Shown piece by piece: positions 6,558 to 14,664 of a DNA stretch of 17,585 nt. The translations under genes were made by a program, and so were the position numbers. Every line of letters begins with the position of its first letter. The stretch's first letter is position 1. The DNA comes from JAGTVB01 sp964624765 (GTDB lineage Bacteria; Pseudomonadota; Gammaproteobacteria; HK1). The stretch covers positions 1-17,585 of the forward strand of contig CAZUZO010000072.1 of the NCBI GenBank assembly GCA_964624765.1. Reading direction: 5' to 3'. Below the pieces are notes generated by a model. It was not told where the DNA came from. It saw nothing but the letters and a program-made list of their open reading frames with translations, and searched no databases.

Positions 6558-7375
6558 GCGAGGGTAAACAGGCGGCACGGGTGCGCCGTATTGCCATTGC
6601 CCTTGGCGGTGAGGCGCCGGATGCGCGGGCGCTGGAGCGGATCGCCTGCCTCGCGGCGCGGCTACGGGCCGAGGTGGACGGATTGTTTGTGGAGGACATC
6701 GATCTCTTGCATCTGGCGGCGTTGCCCTTCGCGGCGGAGTTTTCCCGCTTCACGCAGCGTCATCGGCCGCTGGAAGAGGCGGATCTCCAACGCCAGCTTC
6801 GCATCCAAGCGGCGGCGGCGCAGCGGGCGTTGGCGGCAGCTGCTGAGCGGGTCGGGGTGAAATGGTCGTTTCGCGTGAGCCGAGGCTCCGTGGCGGCGTT
6901 GCTGCTGCAAACTGCGGCGCAGGTCGATCTATTGGCCCTGGGTGCCTCCCGGAGAATCTTGTTGCGAGAGAGTGACCTCGGCTTCGCCCTGCAGGCGGCG
7001 GCCCAGCGGGCGTTGCAGGCCGAAGGTCGGGACCGGCCAGTGGTCGTGGTCTGTGATGAGACCACGGCTGGCAAGCGGGCGCTAGAAGTGGCTAGACATG
7101 TCGCCGATACGGATGCTCGGGCACTGCGGGTGCTGCTCATGGCCAGCGATGAAGAAGCCGTCAAGCGACTGCGTCACAGGGCGGCTCGGCTCATCGGCGA
7201 GCGGCCGGTACAATACCAGCAAGTGGTCGACCCAACGGTAGGCACTCTATTGAACACCGTCCGTTGGCACAACGCGGCCATGCTGGTGTTACCCGCTAGC
7301 CCAACGGTGCTGGAAACGTCGACCTTTAAACTGCTGCGAGAGGGGTTGAGCTGCCCGGCATTGCTGGTGCGCTGA
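6554..7375 (+). CDS. Universal-stress-protein-like (Usp-fold) protein
   Basis: This 273-residue Ala/Arg-rich soluble protein has two apparent Usp-like repeats. The first starts with VRRIAIALGG and includes LRAEVDGLFVEDIDLLHLAALP and VDLLALGASRR. The second starts with RPVVVVCDETTAGKRALEVA and ends with AAMLVLPASP and CPALLVR. The usual Usp nucleotide-binding glycines (GxxG-x9-G) are not evident in the last strand region, so ATP binding is doubtful. The start is TTG at 6554, overlapping the protease stop as TTGA; an alternative GTG lies at 6581. The overlap implies translational coupling, so the protein may act with or be degraded by the protease. Family assignment rests on pattern and length, not a diagnostic motif. 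Confidence 0.7.
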   Translation: MSEGKQAARVRRIAIALGGEAPDARALERIACLAARLRAEVDGLFVEDIDLLHLAALPFAAEFSRFTQRHRPLEEADLQRQLRIQAAAAQRALAAAAERVGVKWSFRVSRGSVAALLLQTAAQVDLLALGASRRILLRESDLGFALQAAAQRALQAEGRDRPVVVVCDETTAGKRALEVARHVADTDARALRVLLMASDEEAVKRLRHRAARLIGERPVQYQQVVDPTVGTLLNTVRWHNAAMLVLPASPTVLETSTFKLLREGLSCPALLVR

Positions 7376-7437
7376 AAGGCGGCAGACCTGTTGTGGCTCA
7401 AGAACGATGGCCGAGTGGCTTGAATTCGATGGGCGGC

Positions 7438-7466
7438 TTGACATCCATTGGGCCCAAGGCTAGCTT
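7438..7466 (+). promoter_or_regulatory. Possible promoter of the hemerythrin gene
   Basis: TTGACA (7438-7443) is a perfect -35, followed after 17 bp by the weak -10 TAGCTT (7461-7466). Transcription would start near 7473, giving a short leader of about 30 bases. The gene could equally be read through from the protease operon. Confidence 0.35.
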
Positions 7467-7502
7467 CTTCCGACAACCTTATGGCAAGCCAGGATTTTTA
7501 AA

Positions 7503-7931
7503 ATGAGCATGACGGATACCTTAGCTGACCCTCATCTCAAGGAGGTGTTGGCCGACATTAAACAGGAGCATCAACAGATCTTCGCGTTGTTGGATCAACT
7601 CAAACAACCTTGCACCTTGGACCGCCTGCGTCTACTGCTGGCCGAGCTGCACTCGACGCTGATGAGCCACTTCGCTCACGAGCAGTACCCAGGGGGCCTT
7701 TACGAGTACTTAGGCAACCGCCATCCGGAGCACCACCCAGTGCTGCGTCAGCTGGTGGACGATCATAACTTCATCATTTCGACGGTGCGGGGGTTGTTGG
7801 AGCGGGTTCAGCTCGGCGATCCACAGAGTGTAGCCGGGGTGGCTCAAGAGGTAGCCGGGTTGGCAGAGCGGATACAGACGCACGAGCTACGCGAACGGGA
7901 GTTGGCCAAGCAGGGCGGGACAACGGCTTAA
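7503..7931 (+). CDS. Hemerythrin domain protein
   Basis: This 142-residue four-helix protein has the HHE/hemerythrin ligand pattern: EHQQIF (His23), HFAHE (His56, Glu60), HHPVLRQLVDDH (His77/78, His88) and THELRERE (His127, Glu131). These residues would hold a non-heme di-iron site that binds or senses O2, NO or redox state. The final ligand is Glu rather than Asp, as in many HHE-type members. ATG 7503 has AGGA (7491-7494) 8 bases upstream; a second ATG at 7509 is possible. It follows the protease/Usp pair by 127 bp. There is no signal peptide, so it is cytoplasmic. The exact physiological role (O2 storage, iron handling, NO defence) cannot be told from sequence. Confidence 0.9.
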   Translation: MSMTDTLADPHLKEVLADIKQEHQQIFALLDQLKQPCTLDRLRLLLAELHSTLMSHFAHEQYPGGLYEYLGNRHPEHHPVLRQLVDDHNFIISTVRGLLERVQLGDPQSVAGVAQEVAGLAERIQTHELRERELAKQGGTTA

Positions 7932-8191
7932 GCCGCCGGTTTATGAGTGCGTCTCCCGAGGGCGCACGCGGCCATGGAGCTTGGCAGCGCGCCGTGGGGC
8001 GGTGCCGGCCGCGGCTCGTTCGAGAACCAGCGCAGCGTAGGGGGAACACGCCGCTCCGATAGGTGGAGGGGCGTTCCAGGGCCCTGTTCTGACGCCAGCG
8101 GAGCGGTCTCGGTGCTTTTTGCGACCGGCAATCGCCGCCCCTTTCTGCGGGCGGCATGCTTACTTCGGCGGCCGTTTCCTCGAGATGGGCG

Positions 8192-8704
8192 ATGACGGCT
8201 GGCGTGCAAATTCGACCGATTCGAGACACCGATCTCCGGGGCTTCAACCAAGCTGTGAACTCAGTGTGCCGAGAACACCGTTTTCTGGCCCACGTGGAGG
8301 AGTTCTCGCTCGACGCCTCGCGCGCTTATATGTGCCAGGTGTTAATAAACGGTTGGCCCTTGACGGTAGCCGTTGAGGATGGCGTTATCATAGGTTGGTG
8401 TGACATTGTGCCGGGACGCCTGTTGGGGTTTCGGCATGTGGGCCGACTCGGGCTCGGGGTGGTGCGTGAGTGTCGGGGCAAAGGTGTCGGTCGGCGGCTG
8501 ATAGCCGAAGCTATCGTGCGAGCGAGAGCGTTTGCCTTGGAGAAGCTAGAGCTCGAAGTGTTTGCTGACAACGAACCGGCCATCCATCTCTATCAGCAGT
8601 TTGGCTTTGTGCGCGAGGGATTGCGCAGGAACGCACGAAAACTCGACGAGGCTTACCAGGACATCCTGCTGATGGGGCGGATGCTCGGCGGAGCAACCGA
8701 TTGA
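8192..8704 (+). CDS. GNAT family N-acetyltransferase
   Basis: This 170-residue protein has the acetyl-CoA-binding signature of the GNAT fold: strand IIGWCDIVP, then LGLGVVRECRGKGVGRRLIAEAI, in which RECRGKGVG is the pyrophosphate-binding loop (Q/R-x-x-G-x-G/A). C-terminal LELEVFADNEPAIHLYQQFGFVREG is also typical. The closest-looking group is the YncA/phosphinothricin-type acetyltransferases, but the substrate cannot be assigned. ATG 8192 is preferred because VQIRPIRDTD begins the domain at once; an in-frame ATG at 8156 would add 12 residues. Its stop overlaps the next gene's TTG start (TTGA), so it is probably co-translated with tag. The 260 bp before it hold no supported gene. Confidence 0.88.
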   Translation: MTAGVQIRPIRDTDLRGFNQAVNSVCREHRFLAHVEEFSLDASRAYMCQVLINGWPLTVAVEDGVIIGWCDIVPGRLLGFRHVGRLGLGVVRECRGKGVGRRLIAEAIVRARAFALEKLELEVFADNEPAIHLYQQFGFVREGLRRNARKLDEAYQDILLMGRMLGGATD

Positions 8705-9315
8705 CGGGAGATCCCATCCATTTCCGACAGCGTTGCCAGTGGGCGTGCGACGGCTCTGCTGAGGAGGTGGCTTACCACGATACCGAGTGGGGAGTGCCTT
8801 CCTATGATGCTCGTCACTTATTTGAAATGTTGCTGCTAGAGGGAGCCCAGGCGGGCCTGTCATGGTCCACCATCCTAAAGAAACGCAGTGGTTACCGCCG
8901 CGCCTTTGATGGCTTCGATGCCTACCGCATTGCTCATTACGACGATAGTAAGATCGCCCAGTTGCTAAACGATAGGGGTATCGTGCGAAATCGCCTGAAG
9001 ATTGCAGCGGCGATTGCCAACGCGCGCGGCTATGTGGCGTTGGATCAGTATCCGGGGGGCTTCGCTCAGTACCTGTGGGATTTTGTTGGAGGACAACCGC
9101 GACACAATGCCCGGACCCACAGCGAGCAAGTCCCGAGCTCAACCGCGATGTCCGACGCCATGGCGAAGGATCTTCGCCAACGGGGTTTTAAGTTCGTCGG
9201 TACGATCATCTGCTATGCCTTCATGCAGGCCGTGGGTATGGTGAATGACCACACCACGGATTGCTTTCGCTATCAGGAGATCCTGGATCTTTGCCGTGAG
9301 CCCCGATCCCAATAG
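8701..9315 (+). CDS. tag: DNA-3-methyladenine glycosylase I
   Basis: This 204-residue base-excision-repair enzyme removes 3-methyladenine from alkylated DNA. It is collinear with E. coli Tag: RCQWA (Cys12), AYHDTEWGVP (His26), LFEMLLLEGAQAGLSWSTILKKR, RGFKFVGTIICYAFMQAVGMVNDH and DHTTDC. The zinc-staple ligands Cys12, His26, and the His and Cys of HTTDC (spaced i, i+4) are all present, matching Cys4, His17, His175 and Cys179 of E. coli. The start is TTG 8701. There is no ATG or GTG between it and the essential Cys12, so the TTG start is forced. It overlaps the acetyltransferase stop by 4 bases. A Tag-acetyltransferase pair suggests a joint response to chemical modification, which is inference. 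Confidence 0.96.
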   Translation: MTGDPIHFRQRCQWACDGSAEEVAYHDTEWGVPSYDARHLFEMLLLEGAQAGLSWSTILKKRSGYRRAFDGFDAYRIAHYDDSKIAQLLNDRGIVRNRLKIAAAIANARGYVALDQYPGGFAQYLWDFVGGQPRHNARTHSEQVPSSTAMSDAMAKDLRQRGFKFVGTIICYAFMQAVGMVNDHTTDCFRYQEILDLCREPRSQ

Positions 9316-9341
9316 CCCGCTAGGGCCCGAGGGTGCCGCGT

Positions 9342-9359
9342 AGCGGCGAACGCCGCTTT
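9342..9359 (+). terminator. Possible weak terminator after tag
   Basis: AGCGGC (9342-9347), loop GAAC and GCCGCT (9352-9357) form a 6-bp GC-rich hairpin followed by only three Ts. It lies in the 96-bp gap between the convergent tag and Nudix genes. Confidence 0.4.
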
Positions 9360-9411
9360 GGGTTGCGGAGCCGGTTTCCACGACCTCTAATGGAGGCTGC
9401 CGATCTCGAGA

Positions 9412-10122
9412 TTAGGGACACGCTTCAGGCTGTGGCCATTCAGGACCGGGTGATGGCGGTGCGCCAAGTAGACACAGGAACTCCGCGAGCACCATAGCGG
9501 TTGCCCCCCAGACCTTGGTTTGCTCGACCCGAAAAAACGGTACCCGGTAGACCCTTCCCTGGTAGACCCAGGTCTCGGTGCGCACCCGCGCCGGATCGCC
9601 CAACTCCCTTAGAGGAACCTCCAAAACGCGAGCCACCTCACTTTCCTGCGGGTGCAGAGACGGCCGCTGGTCGGTAATGGCGATCACCGGGTAGAGAATG
9701 AATCGGCTCACCGGAATGTGAAGGGGGCTCAATTCGCCGATGACCTCGACCTGTTTTGGGTCGATCCCGACCTCCTCCTGCCCCTCACGTAGCGCTGCCG
9801 CGATTCGCGTTTCTCCTGATCGCACCCCTCCACCGGGCAGACTGACTTGCCCTTGATGGGTGGGCAGGTGCTCGGTTCTGACCGTGAGCAGAGTATGCGC
9901 CTCGCCTTGTTTCGGATACAGCAGCAGCAAGGCGGCAGCGTCGCGGCAGTTTTTCGGCAGCGTGTCAGGTTGCCAGCCTTCACGGGGGCGAGGCACCATG
10001 CAGAGGTGTCCTGCGGCTCTGGGAAGAGGGCCCGACAGCGCGCGGCGCAGGAAAGGGCTCAGTGAGGACAAGCGCGTTAGGTCGGGTGCGCCGGGATTGG
10101 ACATCGGTCCATTATCGCTCAT
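9412..10122 (-). CDS. nudL: NudL-like CoA pyrophosphatase (Nudix hydrolase)
   Basis: This 236-residue protein hydrolyses CoA-type substrates to a phosphopantetheine and 3',5'-ADP in characterised relatives. The Nudix box spans residues 98-120 as G-x5-E-x7-REGQEEVGI, with all metal-binding Glu residues present (Glu104, Glu113, Glu116, Glu117). Immediately before it, LLTVRTEHLPTHQGQVSLPGG is the UPF0035/NudL-specific signature that separates CoA pyrophosphatases from other Nudix enzymes. The N-terminal ~60 residues and C-terminal ~20 Pro-rich residues are less conserved. ATG 10122 is used; an in-frame ATG at 10104 (MSNPGAP) is an equally fair start. It is the only well-supported minus-strand gene, convergent with tag and divergent from the small membrane protein gene with ~63 bp between starts. 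Confidence 0.9.
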   Translation of the reverse strand: MSDNGPMSNPGAPDLTRLSSLSPFLRRALSGPLPRAAGHLCMVPRPREGWQPDTLPKNCRDAAALLLLYPKQGEAHTLLTVRTEHLPTHQGQVSLPGGGVRSGETRIAAALREGQEEVGIDPKQVEVIGELSPLHIPVSRFILYPVIAITDQRPSLHPQESEVARVLEVPLRELGDPARVRTETWVYQGRVYRVPFFRVEQTKVWGATAMVLAEFLCLLGAPPSPGPEWPQPEACP

Positions 10123-10185
10123 GATGCCCGCAAAGAGCAGACAGCCGAAGTTGCGCCGCCCTTGAGACCATTAGAAAATGCTCCC

Positions 10186-10713
10186 ATGGGCAGCTCGGCT
10201 TGGTTCAATAGATTACTTCTTTGGATCTGCGGCGGTTGGTTTTTTCTGACCATCTCCATAGGTTACGTCGCGATCGCCAACTTTAGCCAGCTGCAGCCGC
10301 AGCGGTTGCCTGCGGTGGAGACGGCTCTTGCGGATGTCATGGACGCGCAAGCCCAGGCCACCACCCTGCGCTATGTTGCCAGCGAGCTCAACCGCCACTT
10401 TTTCTCGGTTTACGGTTGGGCCAATCTTACCCTGGCGGCGGCAGCTCTCGTGCTGGTCAGCACATCAGGGCGCATGCTGCGTTGGCGCACCGCGGCGTTA
10501 GCGGTGTGCTTCGGAATCGCTGCGCTGGGGGCGCTTTATCTGACGCCAACGTTGATCGACCTCGGTCGGCAGATCGATTTCTTGCCTCGGGAGCCGGCTC
10601 CCGATCCGGTGAGGCAATTCTATCGATTGCATCGCCTAAGCGAGGGGCTCGAGTTGCTGAAGCTGGTGTTGCTGACCGGTGTCTCGGTGAGCCTCGTTCG
10701 CGCGGGGCCGTAG
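10186..10713 (+). CDS. Small integral membrane protein, DUF4149-like
   Basis: This 175-residue protein has four predicted membrane helices: LLLWICGGWFFLTISIGYVAI (~8-30), a segment around GWANLTLAAAALVLVS (~72-93), TAALAVCFGIAALGALYLTP (~100-120) and LLKLVLLTGVSVSLV (~155-170). A polar loop between helices 1 and 2 carries an RYVASELNRHFF segment, and a second loop carries PVRQFYRLHRLSEGLELLK. The layout and the FYRLHRLSEGLELLK pattern recall DUF4149-type membrane proteins of beta/gammaproteobacteria, which have no assigned function. ATG 10186 is preferred over an in-frame TTG at 10162. The stop is 84 bp before the dikinase start, so the two may share a transcript. Confidence 0.75.
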   Translation: MGSSAWFNRLLLWICGGWFFLTISIGYVAIANFSQLQPQRLPAVETALADVMDAQAQATTLRYVASELNRHFFSVYGWANLTLAAAALVLVSTSGRMLRWRTAALAVCFGIAALGALYLTPTLIDLGRQIDFLPREPAPDPVRQFYRLHRLSEGLELLKLVLLTGVSVSLVRAGP

Positions 10714-10797
10714 TGCTTGGGTCGAGTTGGGACGCCGCACGAGCATCGAGCATGGCTGTTGGTTTCATCAATTCACATGGGGAGATATGGGCTAGCG

Positions 10798-13700
10798 ATG
10801 GATGAGATGACGGCGCACTGGGAGCAACAAGACCTCAGGGTGGGCGAGGTGGGTTTGCGGGTAGCGAAGCAGAGAGATGCAGACCGATTGCGCCTTCGCT
10901 TCACTTTGGCCAGTGACGAGGAGTGTCGTTTGCACTGGGGATTGGAGCGTCGCCACGGGGCGTGGCTAAGACCTCCCGAGTCCTGCTGGCCCCCACAAAC
11001 GGAGCCGTTCAACAATCACGCGGTACAGAGTCTCTTCGTGGTCAGCGACCAAGGTGAACGGACTCTTGAGCTTGAGCTCGACCTCAGCGAGGGGTGGAGA
11101 GGAATCGCTTTCGTGCTCTATTTCCCACTGGCAGGGCGTTGGGTCAAGGATGGCAAGCGCGATTTTCGTTTGCCCTTGCTGCCCGCCATGGGACAGCCGT
11201 CGGCGCAGGCGACATTGGCTGCCGCCAGCCGGGAGGGTGATTGGCGCCGCTACAGCTTTGATCTTGGGCAGGGTGAGTTTCTGTGGGCGGCGGTTGCTGA
11301 GAAGGGAGACAACACCGTGCAGGTGCTGTTGGCCTGCGATGCCGAGGCACCGCTGTATTTGCATTGGGGCGTGGCTGAACGATTTCCCCATGAATGGCGT
11401 CTGCCACCGCAGGAACTGCAGCCGACGGGATCGAACGTATTCGATGAGAAAGCTGTGCGCACCCCCTTCGGCGAGCGCGACGGCGTGCGTTGGTTGGGAT
11501 TGATGTTGACCCGGTTGCGCGAAGCGGTTCCGTTGCGAGGGCTGGATTTTGTCTTGTATCAACCCCAGGCGGAGCGCTGGCTCAAGAGCGGCGGGCAGGA
11601 CATGCACCTGGGGTGGGTGGAAGCGAGCCATGAGCCGCTTCCTGACCTGTCGCCTGGTCCGCATCGCCTTGCCGAAGCCATTATCAGTGCGGAAATGGGA
11701 AAGAGCTCATGGACCCTGATGCATCGATTTAACCTGGCCCACGACCTGTTGCAGGGGGCAGAAGCGGATCAGGAAGCCCTGGCGCTGATCTTTGCCTGGC
11801 TGCGCTACTCCGCTATTCGCCAGCTCGACTGGCAGCGGCGCTTCAACACCAAGCCGCGGGAACTCGCCCATGCCCAGAATCGCCTCACCTTTCGCCTGTC
11901 CGAGATGTATCGCCCGTGGCCCCAGAGTCGGGTTTGGATCCGGCTGCTGCTGACCACCGTCGGGCGGGGAGGCGGGCGCGGCCAGCAGGTGCGCGACGAC
12001 ATTCTCAACATCATGCACCGGCATAAGCTGAAGCATGGCGGCGAGCGATTCATGGAGGAGTGGCACCAGAAGCTACACAACAACACCTCCCCCGATGACA
12101 TCGTCATCTGCGAGGCTTATCTGGCATTCTTGGACAGCGACGGCGACCTGGATCGCTTCTATGGTGTGTTGCGTGCTCACGGTGTGACCCGTGAGCGGTT
12201 ACAGAGTTTCGATCGTCCCATCAAGACCGATCCGCTGTTTTTCGCCGACAAAAAGGCAGGGCTCATGGAGGACTTTCGCAATTACCTGCGGGTACTCAAG
12301 TCGGTACACGCCAGCACCGATCTGGAGACCGCCGTGACCGCTGCCCGCGAGATGATCGGTGCCCCCTTGCAAGCTAAGCTCAGGATATTGCTGGGTGAGA
12401 TGCCGACCTCGTTTCCCGACTGGGTACGGCCGAAGGAGCGCTATAAATCGGGCACGTCGGAGCGTGCTTCGCGGGCGGCACAGACGGCGCCATCAGCGAG
12501 ATCGGCACGCCCACTGAGCCCCCTAGAGCGGGCACAACAGATCGTGGCAGCTCGTAGGGAACTCGCCCTCCAACTCGCCCAAGCGGGCGATGCCGGCGCG
12601 CTTCGCGAACTCCTTTACTTGGATCTGGCTCTGGAGGATGCCTTGCGGGTGGCTATCGAGGGGCAAGAACTCGGTCGTCTCAGTGACCAGAACCTGTTTG
12701 ACTTGACTCGACTGGCACTGACGAGTTTCTGTCTGTCGATACCCGATGAGGAATTGGAGCTGGCTTCGCGTCAGCTCGATGCTTCAGCCGAACCGACGGG
12801 GGATGGGCGTGATGGGGCGTTGCGCGCTAAGGCGATAACGGATCGCGTGGCTCGGTTGCTCGGCGATTGGACCGAAACACTGTACGCACGGCTGCAACCG
12901 AAGGCCGAGCTCCTGGGGCGGCGTCTTGCCGTCGAGGAATGGACCATTACCCTGTTCACTGAAGAGGTCATTCGCGGTGGGCCGGCCTTTACCCTATCGA
13001 TGCTGTTGCGCCGACTGGATCGTGTGCTGCGAGCGCGCGCCGGCGTGGGCGGTTGGCAGGTGATCAGCGCGGCCCCGGCGGTGGGTCGCCTGCGTAAGGT
13101 CAACAGCCTGATGGCGGTGCAAGGGGAACAGTTTAGGGAGGCGACGCTGTTGGTGACTTCCCGGGTCAGCGGCGAGGAGGAAATTCCCGAGGGGGTACGG
13201 GCGATCCTCACGACGGATACCCCGGATCTCGTCTCTCATGTGGCGGTGCGCGCGAGAAATGCGCGGGTGCTGTTTGCCACCTGCTTTGATGAACAGGTGT
13301 ACGCCTCCCTGGAAGCGCACGAGGGTCGCAATCTTGCGCTGCGGGTGAGTACTGCCGGCGATGTCACCTACGAGGACGCGGGGGCAGGGGAGTCGGGAGG
13401 TGAGGCAGTGCCCAGCCAGGCTGCGCTGCGGTTGCGGCGTCGGGCTTTCTCCCAGTGGGCGATCGCCGAGGCGGATTTCAACGCTACGGTGGTCGGGGCG
13501 AAGTCTAGTAATCTCACGGCGCTGTCTGGCAAGTTACCGGATTGGGTACGTTTCCCGGCTTCCATGGCGCTGCCATTCGGGGTGTTCGAGGCGGTGTTGG
13601 CGGCCTCGGAAAACCGCGCCGTGCGGGAAACCATCGAGCAGCGGCTGGCGGAGGTGGCGACGAATCCCCCTCAGCAGTTACCTCGGGTGCGAGCGGCTAT

Positions 13701-14397
13701 CGAGGGTTTGACTGCTCCTGAGGCGTTACGGTCTGCGCTTATGGCCACCTGGCAGGGCTGCCAGCTGCCGAACGTGGCGTGGGATGTCACCTGGCGGGCG
13801 GTGACCCAGGTTTGGGCCTCCAAATGGACCGACCGTGCCTATTACTCGCGGGTAGCCAGAGGAGTTGCCCACGACGATCTGATGATGGCGGTGTTGATCC
13901 AGCAAGTGGTCGAAGCCGACTATGCCTTTGTTCTGCACACCGTGAACCCCATGACGGGGTGTCACGATGAGCTCTATGCAGAGCTGGTGCTTGGGCTGGG
14001 TGAGACCTTGGTGGGGAATTATCCGGGTCGAGCCCTGAGTCTCGTTATGCGCAAGGACGATTTGAGCTTCCAGGTCCAGGCCTACCCCAGCAAGAGCATC
14101 GCGCTGTATGGCAAGGGTGTGATCTATCGATCCGACTCCAACGGTGAGGATCTGCAAGATTTCGCCGGGGCCGGGTTGTACGATAGCCTGCTTGCCGAGT
14201 CACCTTGCAAGCGGCTCCTCGATTACGTTGCCGAGCCTTTGCTGCACGACCGAGCATTCGGCGAGGCGTTGTTCACGAAGCTTGCGACCCTCGGCATCGC
14301 CATCGAACAGCTGTGCGGATCGCCTCAGGATATCGAGGGAGCCGTGCAGGCTGGTGAATATTACGTGGTGCAGACGCGACCGCAGGTGGGACTGTAG
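10798..14397 (+). CDS. Alpha-glucan, water dikinase (GWD-like) with tandem CBM45-like modules
   Basis: This ~1199-residue enzyme should transfer the beta-phosphate of ATP via a phosphohistidine to a glucose unit of an alpha-glucan, releasing AMP and Pi. The N-terminus has two similar starch-binding-like modules. The first (~20-130) has LHWGLERRHGAW, ppeswpp-like spacing, FVLYFP and WVKDGKRDF. The second (~160-275) has LHWGVAERFPHEW, FVLYQP and WLKSGGQDM. Next is the GWD-specific block MEEWHQKLHNNTSPDDIVIC (~420-438). The phosphohistidine region TTDTPDLVSHVAVRARN carries the catalytic His (residue 814). The C-terminal nucleotide-binding domain has YRSDSNGEDLQDFAGAGLYD (~1110) and ends VVQTRPQVGL. 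These match plant plastid GWD closely. ATG 10798 is chosen (the open frame extends to TTG 10717; ATG 10807 is possible). It lies between a membrane protein and a hydrolase. Confidence 0.92.
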   Translation: MDEMTAHWEQQDLRVGEVGLRVAKQRDADRLRLRFTLASDEECRLHWGLERRHGAWLRPPESCWPPQTEPFNNHAVQSLFVVSDQGERTLELELDLSEGWRGIAFVLYFPLAGRWVKDGKRDFRLPLLPAMGQPSAQATLAAASREGDWRRYSFDLGQGEFLWAAVAEKGDNTVQVLLACDAEAPLYLHWGVAERFPHEWRLPPQELQPTGSNVFDEKAVRTPFGERDGVRWLGLMLTRLREAVPLRGLDFVLYQPQAERWLKSGGQDMHLGWVEASHEPLPDLSPGPHRLAEAIISAEMGKSSWTLMHRFNLAHDLLQGAEADQEALALIFAWLRYSAIRQLDWQRRFNTKPRELAHAQNRLTFRLSEMYRPWPQSRVWIRLLLTTVGRGGGRGQQVRDDILNIMHRHKLKHGGERFMEEWHQKLHNNTSPDDIVICEAYLAFLDSDGDLDRFYGVLRAHGVTRERLQSFDRPIKTDPLFFADKKAGLMEDFRNYLRVLKSVHASTDLETAVTAAREMIGAPLQAKLRILLGEMPTSFPDWVRPKERYKSGTSERASRAAQTAPSARSARPLSPLERAQQIVAARRELALQLAQAGDAGALRELLYLDLALEDALRVAIEGQELGRLSDQNLFDLTRLALTSFCLSIPDEELELASRQLDASAEPTGDGRDGALRAKAITDRVARLLGDWTETLYARLQPKAELLGRRLAVEEWTITLFTEEVIRGGPAFTLSMLLRRLDRVLRARAGVGGWQVISAAPAVGRLRKVNSLMAVQGEQFREATLLVTSRVSGEEEIPEGVRAILTTDTPDLVSHVAVRARNARVLFATCFDEQVYASLEAHEGRNLALRVSTAGDVTYEDAGAGESGGEAVPSQAALRLRRRAFSQWAIAEADFNATVVGAKSSNLTALSGKLPDWVRFPASMALPFGVFEAVLAASENRAVRETIEQRLAEVATNPPQQLPRVRAAIEGLTAPEALRSALMATWQGCQLPNVAWDVTWRAVTQVWASKWTDRAYYSRVARGVAHDDLMMAVLIQQVVEADYAFVLHTVNPMTGCHDELYAELVLGLGETLVGNYPGRALSLVMRKDDLSFQVQAYPSKSIALYGKGVIYRSDSNGEDLQDFAGAGLYDSLLAESPCKRLLDYVAEPLLHDRAFGEALFTKLATLGIAIEQLCGSPQDIEGAVQAGEYYVVQTRPQVGL

Positions 14398-14414
14398 CAA
14401 TGGGGTGGTGGTCA

Positions 14415-14430
14415 GCACCGCGAACGGTGC
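14415..14430 (+). other. Intergenic hairpin after the dikinase gene
   Basis: GCACCG (14415-14420), loop CGAA, CGGTGC (14425-14430) form a perfect 6-bp stem 18 bases after the dikinase stop. There is no T-run, so transcription probably continues into the hydrolase gene; it may limit 3' decay. The rest of the 267-bp gap to 14664 shows nothing recognisable. Confidence 0.35.
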
Positions 14431-14664
14431 GCCGGGGACGCCGCGACCGAGTGTCCTACACGTGCAGGCTTGCCTCTGCGGCCGGTGGCCGACGGGCAAA
14501 CCCACCATCGAAGCTTCTCACTGCCGCGGTCTATATGGAACAAATCCGCCCCGACGGTGGCCTCTGTTGCGCTGTGGCCATCCCAGTAGGGTGAGGGCGA
14601 GCGTCGGTTCGGGCTCGCAGGAAATCGTGTCGGGGCGCCTTGCAGTGGGAGCGACAGTGCTCGC

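Noticed and set aside
7932..8191. Minus-strand open frames between hemerythrin and the acetyltransferase
   Set aside because: They are Arg/Pro-rich translations typical of antisense GC-rich DNA, with no motif; the gap is treated as non-coding.
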